From Parcubacteria group bacterium (GTDB lineage Bacteria > Patescibacteriota > JACQLU01): a DNA stretch of 41,714 bases. Of this stretch, positions 1 through 7,588 are shown piece by piece. Position 1 is the stretch's first letter, and the number at the start of each line of letters is the position of its first letter. The notes beneath the pieces were generated by a model. The model was not told the origin of the DNA. It worked only from the letters and a program-made list of their open reading frames with translations, and did no database searches. The translations under genes and the position numbers were made by a program. The stretch lies in assembly GCA_016203935.1 (NCBI GenBank), contig JACQLU010000038.1:1-41714 (forward strand). The letters are read 5' to 3'.

Positions 1-111
1 CCAATGCCCTATGGGAGTATCAGCGTTTTCGCGGTGCTTAAGGAAATGAATCGGTTGATGGGGAACTACGTAAAGATAGCGCTTACTAACAATATGGAGC
101 CCATACCTTAG
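1..111 (+). CDS. C-terminal end of an unidentified protein (partial)
   Basis: Frame 1 is open from the window edge to a TAG at 109-111 and gives 36 residues ending in NNMEPIP. The piece contains SVFAVLKEMNRLMG and no recognisable motif. It lies on the same strand as the next gene. That gene has its own promoter about 60 bp downstream, so the two are probably not one operon. It could be a chance open frame, because only the tail is visible. Confidence 0.4.
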   Translation, partial: PMPYGSISVFAVLKEMNRLMGNYVKIALTNNMEPIP

Positions 112-172
112 CGGAATAGAATCCTAAGGAAAGGGCTCCTTTTCAATCTGAAAAACGCACGGAGTAAGATAC

Positions 173-201
173 TTGTCAAATCTTTTTGACCCTGCTATAG
201 T
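173..201 (+). promoter_or_regulatory. Sigma70-type promoter with extended -10
   Basis: TTGTCA (173-178), a 17-nt spacer and TATAGT (196-201), preceded by TGC, which makes an extended -10. The ORF-track start at 173 is a TTG lying inside this -35 box, so it is unlikely to be a real start codon. Transcription would begin near 208. Confidence 0.7.
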
Positions 202-232
202 GCGGAGGAAGTTTAGCGGAGGAGGGAAAGTC

Positions 233-721
233 ATGACCGAGGTCGTGGGTGTAATTTGTACTTCGCAGGAAAGCATCAAACGACTCAGGGAAGGCATAAA
301 AGAAGGGAGATTCCCTTACCGGATAGCGAACCTCGTGAGTCCAGGTGGTCCGGAGGATGTGTGCGACATCATTCGATCCCAGGCACCATTCCATGGAGAG
401 GAGAAGGTGGGTACAGTTCTCCCAGCGGCAAAACTCGCATGGTTAAGAGACACTCACTGCGTACACTGCCAAAGCTTCAAGATGTTGCGTAGGTGGGTAA
501 TCTTAGAATCGCCCGGCCTTGTCAGAAAAGTCCTTCTCGTCGGCAATCGTAAGGGTCGGTACTCCGATGTTAACTACTCCGCCATTTATCGTGCCTTGGA
601 GGGAGTAACGATCGTCGAAGTAGGGCCCCCTAAGTACTTCATGGGGCAGAGATTCGCTATCGAAGTTGAAGAGAAGGGGGATCAGCAGGAATTATTAGTT
701 CCCGCACCTGCGGCGGGATAG
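233..721 (+). CDS. Unknown 162-aa protein with a CxxC motif
   Basis: I do not recognise a family. The start at 233 is chosen over the tracked TTG at 173 because GGAGGAGGG sits 6 nt upstream of this ATG and the TTG falls in the -35 box. The product begins MTEVVGVICTSQE. It has a CVHCQSFKMLRRW segment in the middle, which could bind a metal or be redox active. The second half (KVLLVGNRKGRYSDVNYSAI) reads like an alternating strand/helix fold. No signal peptide or membrane segment is seen, so it is probably cytosolic. It is a single-gene unit with its own promoter, a strong SD and a terminator. Confidence 0.7.
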   Translation: MTEVVGVICTSQESIKRLREGIKEGRFPYRIANLVSPGGPEDVCDIIRSQAPFHGEEKVGTVLPAAKLAWLRDTHCVHCQSFKMLRRWVILESPGLVRKVLLVGNRKGRYSDVNYSAIYRALEGVTIVEVGPPKYFMGQRFAIEVEEKGDQQELLVPAPAAG

Positions 722-726
722 TTTCG

Positions 727-744
727 CTAAGTCGCAAGACTTAG
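727..744 (+). other. GCAA-tetraloop hairpin in the 3' UTR
   Basis: CTAAGTC-GCAA-GACTTAG is a perfect 7-bp stem closed by a GNRA-type loop. It lies 6 nt after the stop codon and 2 nt before the terminator stem. It may stabilise the transcript end; that is inference. Confidence 0.5.
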
Positions 745-746
745 AA

Positions 747-776
747 CCCCACGTTCTACGTGGGGCACTTCTTTTT
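747..776 (+). terminator. Intrinsic terminator
   Basis: CCCCACGT-TCT-ACGTGGGG is a perfect 8-bp stem followed by CACTTCTTTTT. It ends the unit carrying the unknown Cys-motif protein. Confidence 0.8.
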
Positions 777-819
777 GAAAAGTGTTCATTACTTTTGATT
801 TTTTACTTTTGAATTTTTC

Positions 820-2163
820 CTAGTGTATATACCCCCACGTCTGTAACTTATCCGAATCCTGATACCAGCGTAGACCAATATCGGTGCGGTAGAATTTATT
901 AAGGAGAATCACATTATAGACCCGTTGATAGGTCTGTTTTCGCGCCTGTTCGACCGTGGTGCCGGAGCCGGTGACGACGAGCACGTAGCCGCTATCGCCC
1001 GCCACGTGCCAATCGCCATCAATAAACTTCACGTCGCCGAGGTGTACCCCATCGAGGTCACCGTTGAAACCGCGAAAGATGATAGAGCTATCTTGGTAGA
1101 TACGCGTGGTTTCTTCGTCGGAGAAGGGGAAGGGCGGTATGGCGATGACTACTCCAATTTGAAAGCCACGCTTCACCTTGAGGGTGAAGGCTTCTTTGGT
1201 GACCATCTTCCAAAAAAATTCGCCAATGGGCATAGTGATCCCCTCCATCTGAATGCTCATGGTAGGATACCCAAAGCGCGAGGTGAACTCCAAGGGATAA
1301 ATACCCTTGCCGTTCACAATGCAATTAAGATCGATATACCCCACGTATCCCGATTTCTGAAGATCGGGAAGCATCCGCGCCAATGTTGCTTTAAAAATGT
1401 CGTTGGGTTCGGACCAATACATCAGAGTCCCCATCTCGCCGGTGAAGGGACCTACCTCGCCCGGAAAGAGGCGTTTGTGTTCGAAGTTGACGTTGATGGG
1501 ATAGATAAAATCATTGCCGTTAAAGAATGCGCCGACGCCAATCTCAACCCCCGTGGCCACCTTCTGGAGTTGAAACGACGCGATCTTTTTCCCCCAGGCC
1601 TTTTTGTTATGACTAAGCACCTCGAGGAGATCCTTGCCGTCATCCTCGCTGCCAATAAAGAGGAGGTCTTTTTGTTCTTCCGCAACGAATTGTGAGGGCT
1701 TAAATACGTAGCGGTCGGGGTTCTTCTCGATAAACTCAATCGCGTCGTCAAATTTGGAAAAACTCCACTGGGGAAGCACATTCATTCCCAGTCGTTCCAT
1801 CTCTTCCTGGCCAAAGGCGCGGTCCATTTCAAGCCGATCGGTATAGAGACTTCCGCCGATGACGAGTTTTCCCTTCGCGCGCAGCTCATCAGCCTCTTTG
1901 CCAAAGTCGATATCGTCAAAGACAATCACATCCGCCCACTCAATATGTTTTTTCCAATCATCTATTTTCTCCAAAATTCCATCATAGACATCGGCATCCT
2001 CCTTGCGTTTAATCGAGGCGCGCACCTCGTGACCCTCGCGCTTTAACGCCCAGCCGACATCGCCACTCAAACTTTCCAGTGAAACAAAGAGCCATTTTTT
2101 GGTTGGTAATTTCTCGTTACCGTTTGGCATGGGAAATAAAAAAGAATCTCTCCTCTTAATCAT
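820..2163 (-). CDS. PurD-like ATP-grasp protein (phosphoribosylamine-glycine ligase family)
   Basis: A 447-aa cytosolic protein. The C-terminal two thirds match the ATP-grasp fold of GAR synthetase. GEVGPFTGEMGT and the metal/nucleotide segment LEFTSRFGYPT correspond to PurD signatures, and YVFKPS is the expected lysine-bearing strand. The N-terminal part (KKWLFVSLESLSGDVGWALK) lacks the usual GGREHAL glycine loop of true PurD, and no other purine gene is nearby. It may therefore ligate another substrate; assignment to the family is firmer than the reaction. The start is the ATG at 2163. It has no SD. It diverges from the MFS gene. Confidence 0.75.
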   Translation of the reverse strand: MIKRRDSFLFPMPNGNEKLPTKKWLFVSLESLSGDVGWALKREGHEVRASIKRKEDADVYDGILEKIDDWKKHIEWADVIVFDDIDFGKEADELRAKGKLVIGGSLYTDRLEMDRAFGQEEMERLGMNVLPQWSFSKFDDAIEFIEKNPDRYVFKPSQFVAEEQKDLLFIGSEDDGKDLLEVLSHNKKAWGKKIASFQLQKVATGVEIGVGAFFNGNDFIYPINVNFEHKRLFPGEVGPFTGEMGTLMYWSEPNDIFKATLARMLPDLQKSGYVGYIDLNCIVNGKGIYPLEFTSRFGYPTMSIQMEGITMPIGEFFWKMVTKEAFTLKVKRGFQIGVVIAIPPFPFSDEETTRIYQDSSIIFRGFNGDLDGVHLGDVKFIDGDWHVAGDSGYVLVVTGSGTTVEQARKQTYQRVYNVILLNKFYRTDIGLRWYQDSDKLQTWGYIH

Positions 2164-2214
2164 AACAGGAGAGAGAAAAAGCGCAAGGGAAATTTTTTAA
2201 AATATTTATTGCCA

Positions 2215-2223
2215 TGCTACAAT
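2215..2223 (+). promoter_or_regulatory. Extended -10 element for the MFS gene
   Basis: TG-C-TACAAT covers 2215-2223. The tracked ATG at 2222 overlaps this box, which points to the ATG at 2246 as the real start, about 16 nt after the likely transcription start. No clear -35 is seen in the A/T-rich upstream stretch. Confidence 0.5.
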
Positions 2224-2245
2224 GAGACAAACTACACTGACCATT

Positions 2246-2848
2246 ATGGAGCGAAAACATCCATTCATCAATCCCGTCGTCAAAACTCTCATCTATTCTG
2301 ACGTGGTGCTCCAGTTCGGGTTTGGACTCATGGAGCCGTTTTTGGCGATTTATTTTAAAGAGGGTCTCACGGGAGGATCATTCTTTGGTATCGGTATTGC
2401 GTCGGCGATTTTTCTCGGTACGAAGGCTCTCTTTCAGCCTTTTATTGCGAAGATGAATGATCGGGCGCCGGGGTTTCTCTATGAGAAACGCTCGCTTCTC
2501 ATTGGCATGCTTATTACCTCTACAATCCCGTTCTTTTACCTTGCGATCACCCACATCTCACAGGTTTACTTCTTGCAGCTTCTCTACGGAATCGGATCTT
2601 CCTTCTCGTATCCCGCGTGGACCTCGCTCTTTACCCACCACGCTGATCGCGAGCGGGTAGGCTATGAATGGAGCGTCTACGATGTCTCGATTGGCATCTT
2701 TATGGCGCTAGCGTCGCTTCTGGGAGGCTTTATTGTAGAACAGTATAGCTTCAAAGTAATTTTTGTGCTGGTTGGCATCGTCTCGCTTCTCGCAACATTT
2801 GCTACATTTATTCTGCTACGGAAAGACTTTCGCGGGGAATCCTCTTAG
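2246..2848 (+). CDS. Half-length MFS transporter (six membrane segments)
   Basis: The product is 200 aa from the chosen ATG at 2246, about half of a usual 12-TM major facilitator. It shows roughly six hydrophobic segments (for example IGIASAIFLGTKALFQPFIA and LLIGMLITSTIPFFYLAI). KMNDRAPGFLYEKRSLLIG resembles the conserved MFS loop between TM2 and TM3. There is no second half downstream, since miaA follows on the other strand. It may work as a homodimer, or be a truncated gene that is still intact as a reading frame. Its stop overlaps the miaA stop: the two genes converge with a 4-nt overlap. Confidence 0.7.
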   Translation: MERKHPFINPVVKTLIYSDVVLQFGFGLMEPFLAIYFKEGLTGGSFFGIGIASAIFLGTKALFQPFIAKMNDRAPGFLYEKRSLLIGMLITSTIPFFYLAITHISQVYFLQLLYGIGSSFSYPAWTSLFTHHADRERVGYEWSVYDVSIGIFMALASLLGGFIVEQYSFKVIFVLVGIVSLLATFATFILLRKDFRGESS

Positions 2849-3876
2849 TTGCTCTCAAGGAACTCCGCCACTCGTGGCACGAGCGCGTGTGTATCGTCGA
2901 ACCATTCAATCTTTTTATTCTTCCGAAACCATGTGAGCTGCCGCCGCGCATACGCGTGGGTAGCATACTTGAGCCTCTCGATGGCGTGGGCGAGCGTCAA
3001 GCCTCCGCGAAGATACTGACCGATCTGTCGATACCCTAACCCTGACATGCTCGGTATATCCCATCCATAACGCAGAGCCAAGTTTTTCGTCTCTTCGATA
3101 AGACCATCCTTGATCTCTTGATCTACGCGCGCATCAATGCGGCGGTAGAGTTCCTCGCGAGGAAGGGAAAGACCAATCTGGAGCACCTCAAATGGCGGCT
3201 CTTCTTTTGTTTTTTGGGCAGAAAATGGAAGGTTGGTTGTGCGAATCACTTCGAGTGCGCGAATGAGCCGCCGTTTATTGTGGGGGTCTATTACGCGCGC
3301 GGTTTCGGGGTCGTATTTTTCTAATTCTAGGAGAAGCTCCTCGTTGGTCCATTGTGAAAGTTCGCCGCGTAGGGTTGATTGTGGAGGAACTTTTGGAATT
3401 GTGAGTCCTTCTACGACTGATTGGATATAAAGTCCAGTGCCACCGACTAAAAGAGGAGGCACCTCGCTGGGCAATACGGTCAAAAGCGCCGTAACAATCT
3501 TATGGTACTCGGCAACGCTAAAGCTTTCATCCGGACGTACCACATCGATCATGAAGTGGGGAATGCTAAGTGGGGACGGTCCTCCCAAGGCAGGTTGGGT
3601 GGAGACAATGAAAACTCCGCCGCAATGGAACTGATCAATAATTGTGTACAGTTTAGCATTAGTGAATACATTTTTGTATACAGGTGCTCCGCTCATGAAC
3701 TCATTTGTTGTTCTCCACTCGCCTTTGGGTTTATCGGTTCCGATATCCATGCCGCGATAAACCAACCGCGAATCGGCGGAGATGACAATGCTGTTAAATC
3801 GCTTGGCAAGTTCAATACCAAGCACAGTTTTGCCAGAGGCGGTGGGACCAACGATGGCAACCAATTTAGATATCAT
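2845..3876 (-). CDS. miaA: tRNA dimethylallyltransferase MiaA with an insertion
   Basis: It transfers a dimethylallyl group to A37 of tRNAs that read codons starting with U. Visible motifs are the P-loop GPTASGKT near the N terminus, SADSRLVYRGMDIGTDKP, IPHFMIDVVRPDESFSVAEY, GGTGLYIQ, GLGYRQIGQYL and the C-terminal RRQLTWFRK. About 45 extra residues (from RTTNEFMSG to GGPSPLS) sit between TDKPKGEW and IPHFMID, where most MiaA proteins have only a short link. The product is 343 aa, slightly longer than typical. The ATG at 3876 is supported by the conserved N terminus. There is no SD. Confidence 0.95.
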   Translation of the reverse strand: MISKLVAIVGPTASGKTVLGIELAKRFNSIVISADSRLVYRGMDIGTDKPKGEWRTTNEFMSGAPVYKNVFTNAKLYTIIDQFHCGGVFIVSTQPALGGPSPLSIPHFMIDVVRPDESFSVAEYHKIVTALLTVLPSEVPPLLVGGTGLYIQSVVEGLTIPKVPPQSTLRGELSQWTNEELLLELEKYDPETARVIDPHNKRRLIRALEVIRTTNLPFSAQKTKEEPPFEVLQIGLSLPREELYRRIDARVDQEIKDGLIEETKNLALRYGWDIPSMSGLGYRQIGQYLRGGLTLAHAIERLKYATHAYARRQLTWFRKNKKIEWFDDTHALVPRVAEFLESN

Positions 3877-3924
3877 ATTTGAGCTTCATTAGCTTTTTAG
3901 CTTCGTTAGTTTTTTTGCCCTGTG

Positions 3925-3954
3925 TTGACAAAAGGCTCTCATATTTAGTATACT
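3925..3954 (+). promoter_or_regulatory. Strong sigma70-type promoter for the leader/66-aa gene
   Basis: Consensus TTGACA (3925-3930), an 18-nt spacer and TATACT (3949-3954). The start of transcription would be near 3961, giving a leader of about 136 nt ahead of the 66-aa gene. Confidence 0.8.
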
Positions 3955-3960
3955 TTTCGT

Positions 3961-4080
3961 AAATACTAGGAGGGAGTGTTTTTGTTTTTCAGTTTTTCCC
4001 TCCTAGAAGGAGGTAGGGATATGAGGGTATCCTGAGGTCACAACATCGTCGGCAATACCTCAGGGATTCTTGTTTTTATT
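3961..4080 (+). promoter_or_regulatory. Structured leader with alternative hairpins and a terminator-like stem
   Basis: CTAGGAGGGA (3966-3975) is the exact complement of TCCCTCCTAG (3997-4006). The same CCTCCT (3999-4004) can instead pair with AGGAGG (4008-4013) across a 3-nt loop, which would hide an SD. The two pairings exclude each other. Downstream, CCTGAGGT (4031-4038) pairs with ACCTCAGG (4057-4064) and is followed by GATTCTTGTTTTTATT, like an intrinsic terminator. The pairings are read directly. That they form a switch, or that 3961-4080 is a free small RNA, is inference. Confidence 0.55.
4021..4035 (+). CDS. Possible four-codon leader peptide (MRVS)
   Basis: ATG AGG GTA TCC TGA follows the near-perfect SD AAGGAGGT (4007-4014) at a 6-nt spacing, one of the best SDs in the window. 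Its stop codon lies inside the 5' arm of the terminator-like hairpin, so a ribosome ending there would block that hairpin. An ORF this short could be chance, but its SD and position argue for translation. Confidence 0.4.
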   Translation: MRVS

Positions 4081-4096
4081 GCTGGAAAGGAAGGCC

Positions 4097-4297
4097 ATGG
4101 CGAAGAACGGGAATGGTGCTCGTACTGTCGGGTGGAATAACTACTGCAGAGGTGACTCCAAGCCAGGACTGCGTGAGAAGAGACGGGAGCTTATAACTAA
4201 GAGAAAACAAGAGAACCCGTCTATGATCCCCCCGGTTTCCCTTTCGCCTAGAAAAAGGAGGTTGGGCTACGTAAACAAGCAGGCCGATCTGCGATAG
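4097..4297 (+). CDS. Small basic protein of unknown function (66 aa)
   Basis: Start at the ATG at 4097, preceded by AAGGAAGG 2 nt upstream; the tracked start 9 codons earlier lies by the leader hairpin T-run and lacks an SD. The product begins MAKNGNGARTVGWNNYC and is rich in Lys/Arg (REKRRELITKRKQ, SPRKRRLGYVNK), with no membrane segment and a single Cys. It could bind nucleic acid or ribosomes; no family is recognised. It is a single-gene unit with a strong promoter, a structured leader and a strong terminator. Confidence 0.6.
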   Translation: MAKNGNGARTVGWNNYCRGDSKPGLREKRRELITKRKQENPSMIPPVSLSPRKRRLGYVNKQADLR

Positions 4298-4339
4298 ATT
4301 CATTGCAGCTCGGAGTAACACAGGGTCCGGAGATCATCA

Positions 4340-4370
4340 CGGCGGTGGAACTTCCACCGCCGAATTTTAT
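4340..4370 (+). terminator. Intrinsic terminator
   Basis: CGGCGGTGG-AACTT-CCACCGCCG, a perfect 9-bp GC-rich stem, is followed by AATTTTATT. It ends the 66-aa gene transcript. Confidence 0.8.
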
Positions 4371-4380
4371 TATGATCTAA

Positions 4381-4487
4381 CTCCCCCCACCCCTCTTACT
4401 CTATGAGGGGGGGGTAAGGCGACACCTCCTCTTTCCGCCAGAGGCGGATCCTCCTTAAGCGGAAAGTTAAGAGGAGGAAAGGAGGAG
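4381..4487. repeat. Purine/pyrimidine-rich inverted repeats downstream of thrS
   Basis: CCTCCTCT (4425-4432) pairs with AGAGGAGG (4470-4477), and the stem continues with CTTTCCGC against GCGGAAAG, with a TTA bulge. The loop holds TCCGCCAGAGGCGGA, a mini-hairpin whose relative recurs near 31777. A second stem is CCCCTC/GAGGGG around 4390-4410. No T-run follows on the minus strand, so this may protect or end the thrS transcript without being a classical terminator. Confidence 0.5.
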
Positions 4488-6245
4488 TTATGCGCGATTT
4501 TTTATTTCTTCTTTGATCATGCGGATAAAGTCGTCAAGTTGCACGCTCCCTTTGTCACCCTGATCGCGGCTATTGACGGCGACGGTCTTGGCCTCACTCT
4601 CCTTTTTCCCGATCACTAACACATATGGCGCTTTACCAAGTTTCGCATCACGCAGCTTTTTGCCTAATGTTTCGTTTTGATCGTTAAGTTCCACGCGGAT
4701 TCCATTGGTGGCAAGCGCATCTACCACCTCGCGCGCATAGGGAATATACTCATCGGCGATAGTGAGCACCGAAACCTGCACCGGCGAAAGCCAAGTGGGG
4801 AATTTGCCGGCGTAGTGTTCAATGAGGATAGCCATAAACCGTTCCACTGCGCCACTAATCGCGCGGTGGATCATTACGATTCGCTCTTCCTTTCCCTCTT
4901 CGTTTACACAGGTCAAGTTGAATCGTTCTGGCAAATTGAAGTCAAGTTGAATCGTGGCGAGCTGCCACGCACGGCCGATGGCATCGCTCGCAATAAAATC
5001 AATTTTAGGCCCGTACATGGCGGCTTCTCCCGCTCCATCGATCACGTCGGTGGCGCCTCGTTTTTCGATGATGCGCCGCATCTGATCTTCAGCCTCTTTC
5101 CATATCGCGGGAGTTCCTAAATACTTCTCAAAGTGATCGGGGTCATGCCGCGAGAAGCGCACGGCAAGCGGCATCTTAAACGGCGCATAAAAGCCATCCA
5201 CAATATCCCATACCTTCATAGCCTCTTCTTCCACTTGATTCATGCGGCAGAAGACGTGGGCGTCGTCTTGAGTGATCATCCGCACCCGTGAGAGACCAGA
5301 AAGTTCGCCGGTCTGTTCGTCGCGATAGACCGCGGTTACCTCGGAGAAACGGAGCGGAAGCTCGCGATAGCTTCGCTTGCGGCTCGCATAGATCTGGGTG
5401 TGGTGGGGGCAATTCATGGGTTTCACTGCAAACTCATGTCCTTCGCGTGAAGTGATCTTAAAGAGTTCATCCTTAAATTTCTGCCAATGCCCCGAGGTTT
5501 CGTAGAGTGCTTTCTTGGTAATGTGGGGAATTCGCACCCGCTGGTATCCCATGGGAACCTGAAGCGACTGTACAAAATTTTCGAGTTCCTCACGGATGAC
5601 GGTGCCGCGCGGCGTAAAGAGCGGAAGCCCCGGGCCGACGAGGTCCGAGAATGTAAAAAGGTCAAGTTCGACTCCCAATTTACGATGATCGCGTTTCTCG
5701 GCTTCCTCGCGTTGCTTTAAGAAAGCATCAAGTTCCTCCTGGGTCGCGAACGTGGCGCCATAAATACGCTCTAGTTGCTCACGTTTCTCATCGCCGCGCC
5801 AGTAAGCACCCGCGATGGAGAGGAGTTTCACTACACCAATATCTTTGGTTGACTCAACATGCCCGCCGCGACAGAGATCGGTAAAGACCTCGCCGGTTTT
5901 CTCAAGGCCGAGTTCAGTGGCGCCCTCTCTCACGAAGTCGTCGATTAGTTCAAGTTTAAATGGCTGGTCTTTCTTTTCAAAGAAGGTTTGTGCGGTCTTA
6001 GGACTTACCTTTTCGTGCGTAAAGGGAAGATCCTTCGCAATGATCGCCCGCATGCGTTTCTCAAGCTCGGCAAGATCCTCGGGAGCGAGCGCACGAGGAA
6101 GCAAGAAGTCATAATAGAAGCCTTCCTCAATGGCGGGGCCCACTCCCAACTTCGCGTCAGGAAACAACTCTAACACCGCCATGGCGAGGACGTGAGCGGC
6201 AGAGTGACGGCGAGATTCTAAAGAGAAAGGTTGATTTCTAGTCAT
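4488..6245 (-). CDS. thrS: Threonyl-tRNA synthetase lacking the TGS domain
   Basis: It charges tRNA-Thr. Starting at the ATG at 6245 it gives 585 aa; the tracked start 14 codons earlier is a TTG. It opens directly in the editing domain: RRHSAAHVLAMAV carries the HxxxH pair and CRGGHVES follows. The class II catalytic core shows MNCPHH (zinc cysteine), the motif 2 region SGLSRVRMITQDDAH and motif 3 HRAISGAVERFMA. The C-terminal anticodon-binding domain contains NDQNETLGKKLRDA. The roughly 60-residue N-terminal TGS domain of most bacterial ThrS is absent, as reported for reduced bacterial lineages. No SD and no T-box were seen. Confidence 0.95.
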   Translation of the reverse strand: MTRNQPFSLESRRHSAAHVLAMAVLELFPDAKLGVGPAIEEGFYYDFLLPRALAPEDLAELEKRMRAIIAKDLPFTHEKVSPKTAQTFFEKKDQPFKLELIDDFVREGATELGLEKTGEVFTDLCRGGHVESTKDIGVVKLLSIAGAYWRGDEKREQLERIYGATFATQEELDAFLKQREEAEKRDHRKLGVELDLFTFSDLVGPGLPLFTPRGTVIREELENFVQSLQVPMGYQRVRIPHITKKALYETSGHWQKFKDELFKITSREGHEFAVKPMNCPHHTQIYASRKRSYRELPLRFSEVTAVYRDEQTGELSGLSRVRMITQDDAHVFCRMNQVEEEAMKVWDIVDGFYAPFKMPLAVRFSRHDPDHFEKYLGTPAIWKEAEDQMRRIIEKRGATDVIDGAGEAAMYGPKIDFIASDAIGRAWQLATIQLDFNLPERFNLTCVNEEGKEERIVMIHRAISGAVERFMAILIEHYAGKFPTWLSPVQVSVLTIADEYIPYAREVVDALATNGIRVELNDQNETLGKKLRDAKLGKAPYVLVIGKKESEAKTVAVNSRDQGDKGSVQLDDFIRMIKEEIKNRA

Positions 6246-6287
6246 AGCATCAGAAATAAGAAGAAGCCTCGGCAAGAAGGGATACAA

Positions 6288-6400
6288 CAGCCGATCCTAA
6301 TCTCCAAATAGATCCGAATGATCCTAACTATTGCTACAAATATAATTCGGGGATTCCATTCGGGGCATTCGGATGTAATTCGTAGTATTCGGATCGCTGT
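6288..6400. repeat. ATTCGG-rich intergenic region upstream of thrS
   Basis: Short ATTCGG/CCGAAT words recur about six times in 110 bp (ATTCGGGG twice, ATTCGGAT twice, ATCCGAAT). They lie between thrS and the baseplate-J-like gene and form the thrS 5' region. They could be a protein-binding array or a simple degenerate repeat. No clean promoter is visible. Confidence 0.4.
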
Positions 6401-7540
6401 TTAAAGACTTGGCGGATTTTTGACGACTACCCGAATGCGATTCTTGACGAAGGGTGTAAGGGGAAGCCAGCGCGGCGAAGTGACTACGGTAAAACGCTCG
6501 ACGTCGCTCCGGCTTTGAAAGAGCGTGGCGAGTCCCGCTTTATTCTTTGCGGCGAGCGCCTTGCCCGGAAAATCTTCCGCGGTAAGACGCGGTCCCGTCG
6601 CTACGGTGACCGTCACATGAATCGTTGCGCCGGTTTCATTCTGCGTAAGTATCTTGACCGCGATCGTCTCTGGTTGATAGGTAAGAATGGAATCCTTATC
6701 AGGAAGATCAGTGCCGGCGAGAAGGATGGCCGTCCGCGTAAGCTCGCCGAGGTCAACCGCGTACCCGGTTACGGTCGCCGAAAGGCGATATTGGCTACTC
6801 TCCTGTGATACACTATCAAGCGTTTCATCGTCAATAGTGACGGCGAGGGTTTCGGCGAGAAGCTTTTGGCGTGGCGAGAGCGTGCGACTCAATTCTTCCG
6901 TAGCTGATCGTTTCGCTTGCGCAATCAGTCGTTCCCGTAAGGCAGCAAGCTCCGCTGGTACGATCTCTTCTTCACCCCCGCCGCGGAAGGGCGCCTCAAT
7001 CTCGGCATAGAGACGATCTTTAAGATACGCGAGTGCGGTGAAAAAGAGTCGCCCCTCATTGAGATCACCTGTACTGCCCGCCTGATCGGCAACGACATGC
7101 ACGTCTGGTTGCGACTTACCGGCGGGGATAGTAGACGGTGCCTGGGTACGGAAGATGACACCCGCTTCATTTTGGAGACGCGAGCCGGCGACGATCGTTT
7201 GCTCGCGCGTCTGCGCATTCACAATGGTCACGGATCCCTCGGCGCGCCCCTCATGCGGAATGCGCGGAAGGTTACTTACATTCTCACTCACCGCGATTTG
7301 AGTCGTAAGCGGTGTAGCCGTGATTAGCTGTGGGTCGATGGGAGAGGGGTCGGTGGTGATCGTGAGGGTACGTTCAATCGCCCGGGGGACAAGTTTAGGA
7401 TAGACCGTGATCGTGGCCGAAGCAAAGGCAAAGAAGAGCACGACGAGAAAGAGAGACGTTGCGGCAATAAAAAAGGTGATCGCGAAGACGCGGAAGGGAA
7501 GAGGCGGGAGATGACTTTTTGGAGTTTTACGCCGAGACAT
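6401..7540 (-). CDS. Single-pass membrane protein with baseplate-J-like extracytoplasmic region
   Basis: 379 aa. A basic N terminus (MSRRKTPK) precedes one hydrophobic segment at about residues 17-42 (FRVFAITFFIAATSLFLVVL), so most of the protein should be outside. The segment VTIVNAQTREQTIVAGSRLQ followed by GVIFRTQ and TIPAGKSQPDVHVVADQAGS resembles CPR proteins commonly annotated as baseplate J/gp47 family. No other phage or secretion-system baseplate gene is present, so a tail-like role is unsupported and a surface or envelope role is more likely. It lies between thrS and dnaE on the same strand. The start is the ATG at 7540, without SD. Confidence 0.6.
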   Translation of the reverse strand: MSRRKTPKSHLPPLPFRVFAITFFIAATSLFLVVLFFAFASATITVYPKLVPRAIERTLTITTDPSPIDPQLITATPLTTQIAVSENVSNLPRIPHEGRAEGSVTIVNAQTREQTIVAGSRLQNEAGVIFRTQAPSTIPAGKSQPDVHVVADQAGSTGDLNEGRLFFTALAYLKDRLYAEIEAPFRGGGEEEIVPAELAALRERLIAQAKRSATEELSRTLSPRQKLLAETLAVTIDDETLDSVSQESSQYRLSATVTGYAVDLGELTRTAILLAGTDLPDKDSILTYQPETIAVKILTQNETGATIHVTVTVATGPRLTAEDFPGKALAAKNKAGLATLFQSRSDVERFTVVTSPRWLPLTPFVKNRIRVVVKNPPSL

Positions 7541-7588
7541 AGTTTCTCTTTGTTTTTATTCTATCACTCTCGAATACGCATTGACTAC

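Noticed and set aside
173-232. N-terminal 20 residues of the tracked ORF starting with TTG at 173
   Set aside because: The TTG is part of the -35 box, and a strong SD serves the ATG at 233.
925-1695. 256-aa plus-strand ORF
   Set aside because: Antisense shadow of the PurD-like gene; no start signals.
6288-6400. T-box riboswitch ahead of thrS
   Set aside because: No T-box sequence or specifier stem was found; only repeated ATTCGG words.
6401-7540. Part of a phage tail or contractile injection system
   Set aside because: Only one baseplate-J-like protein, with a membrane anchor; no sheath, tube or spike gene is present.
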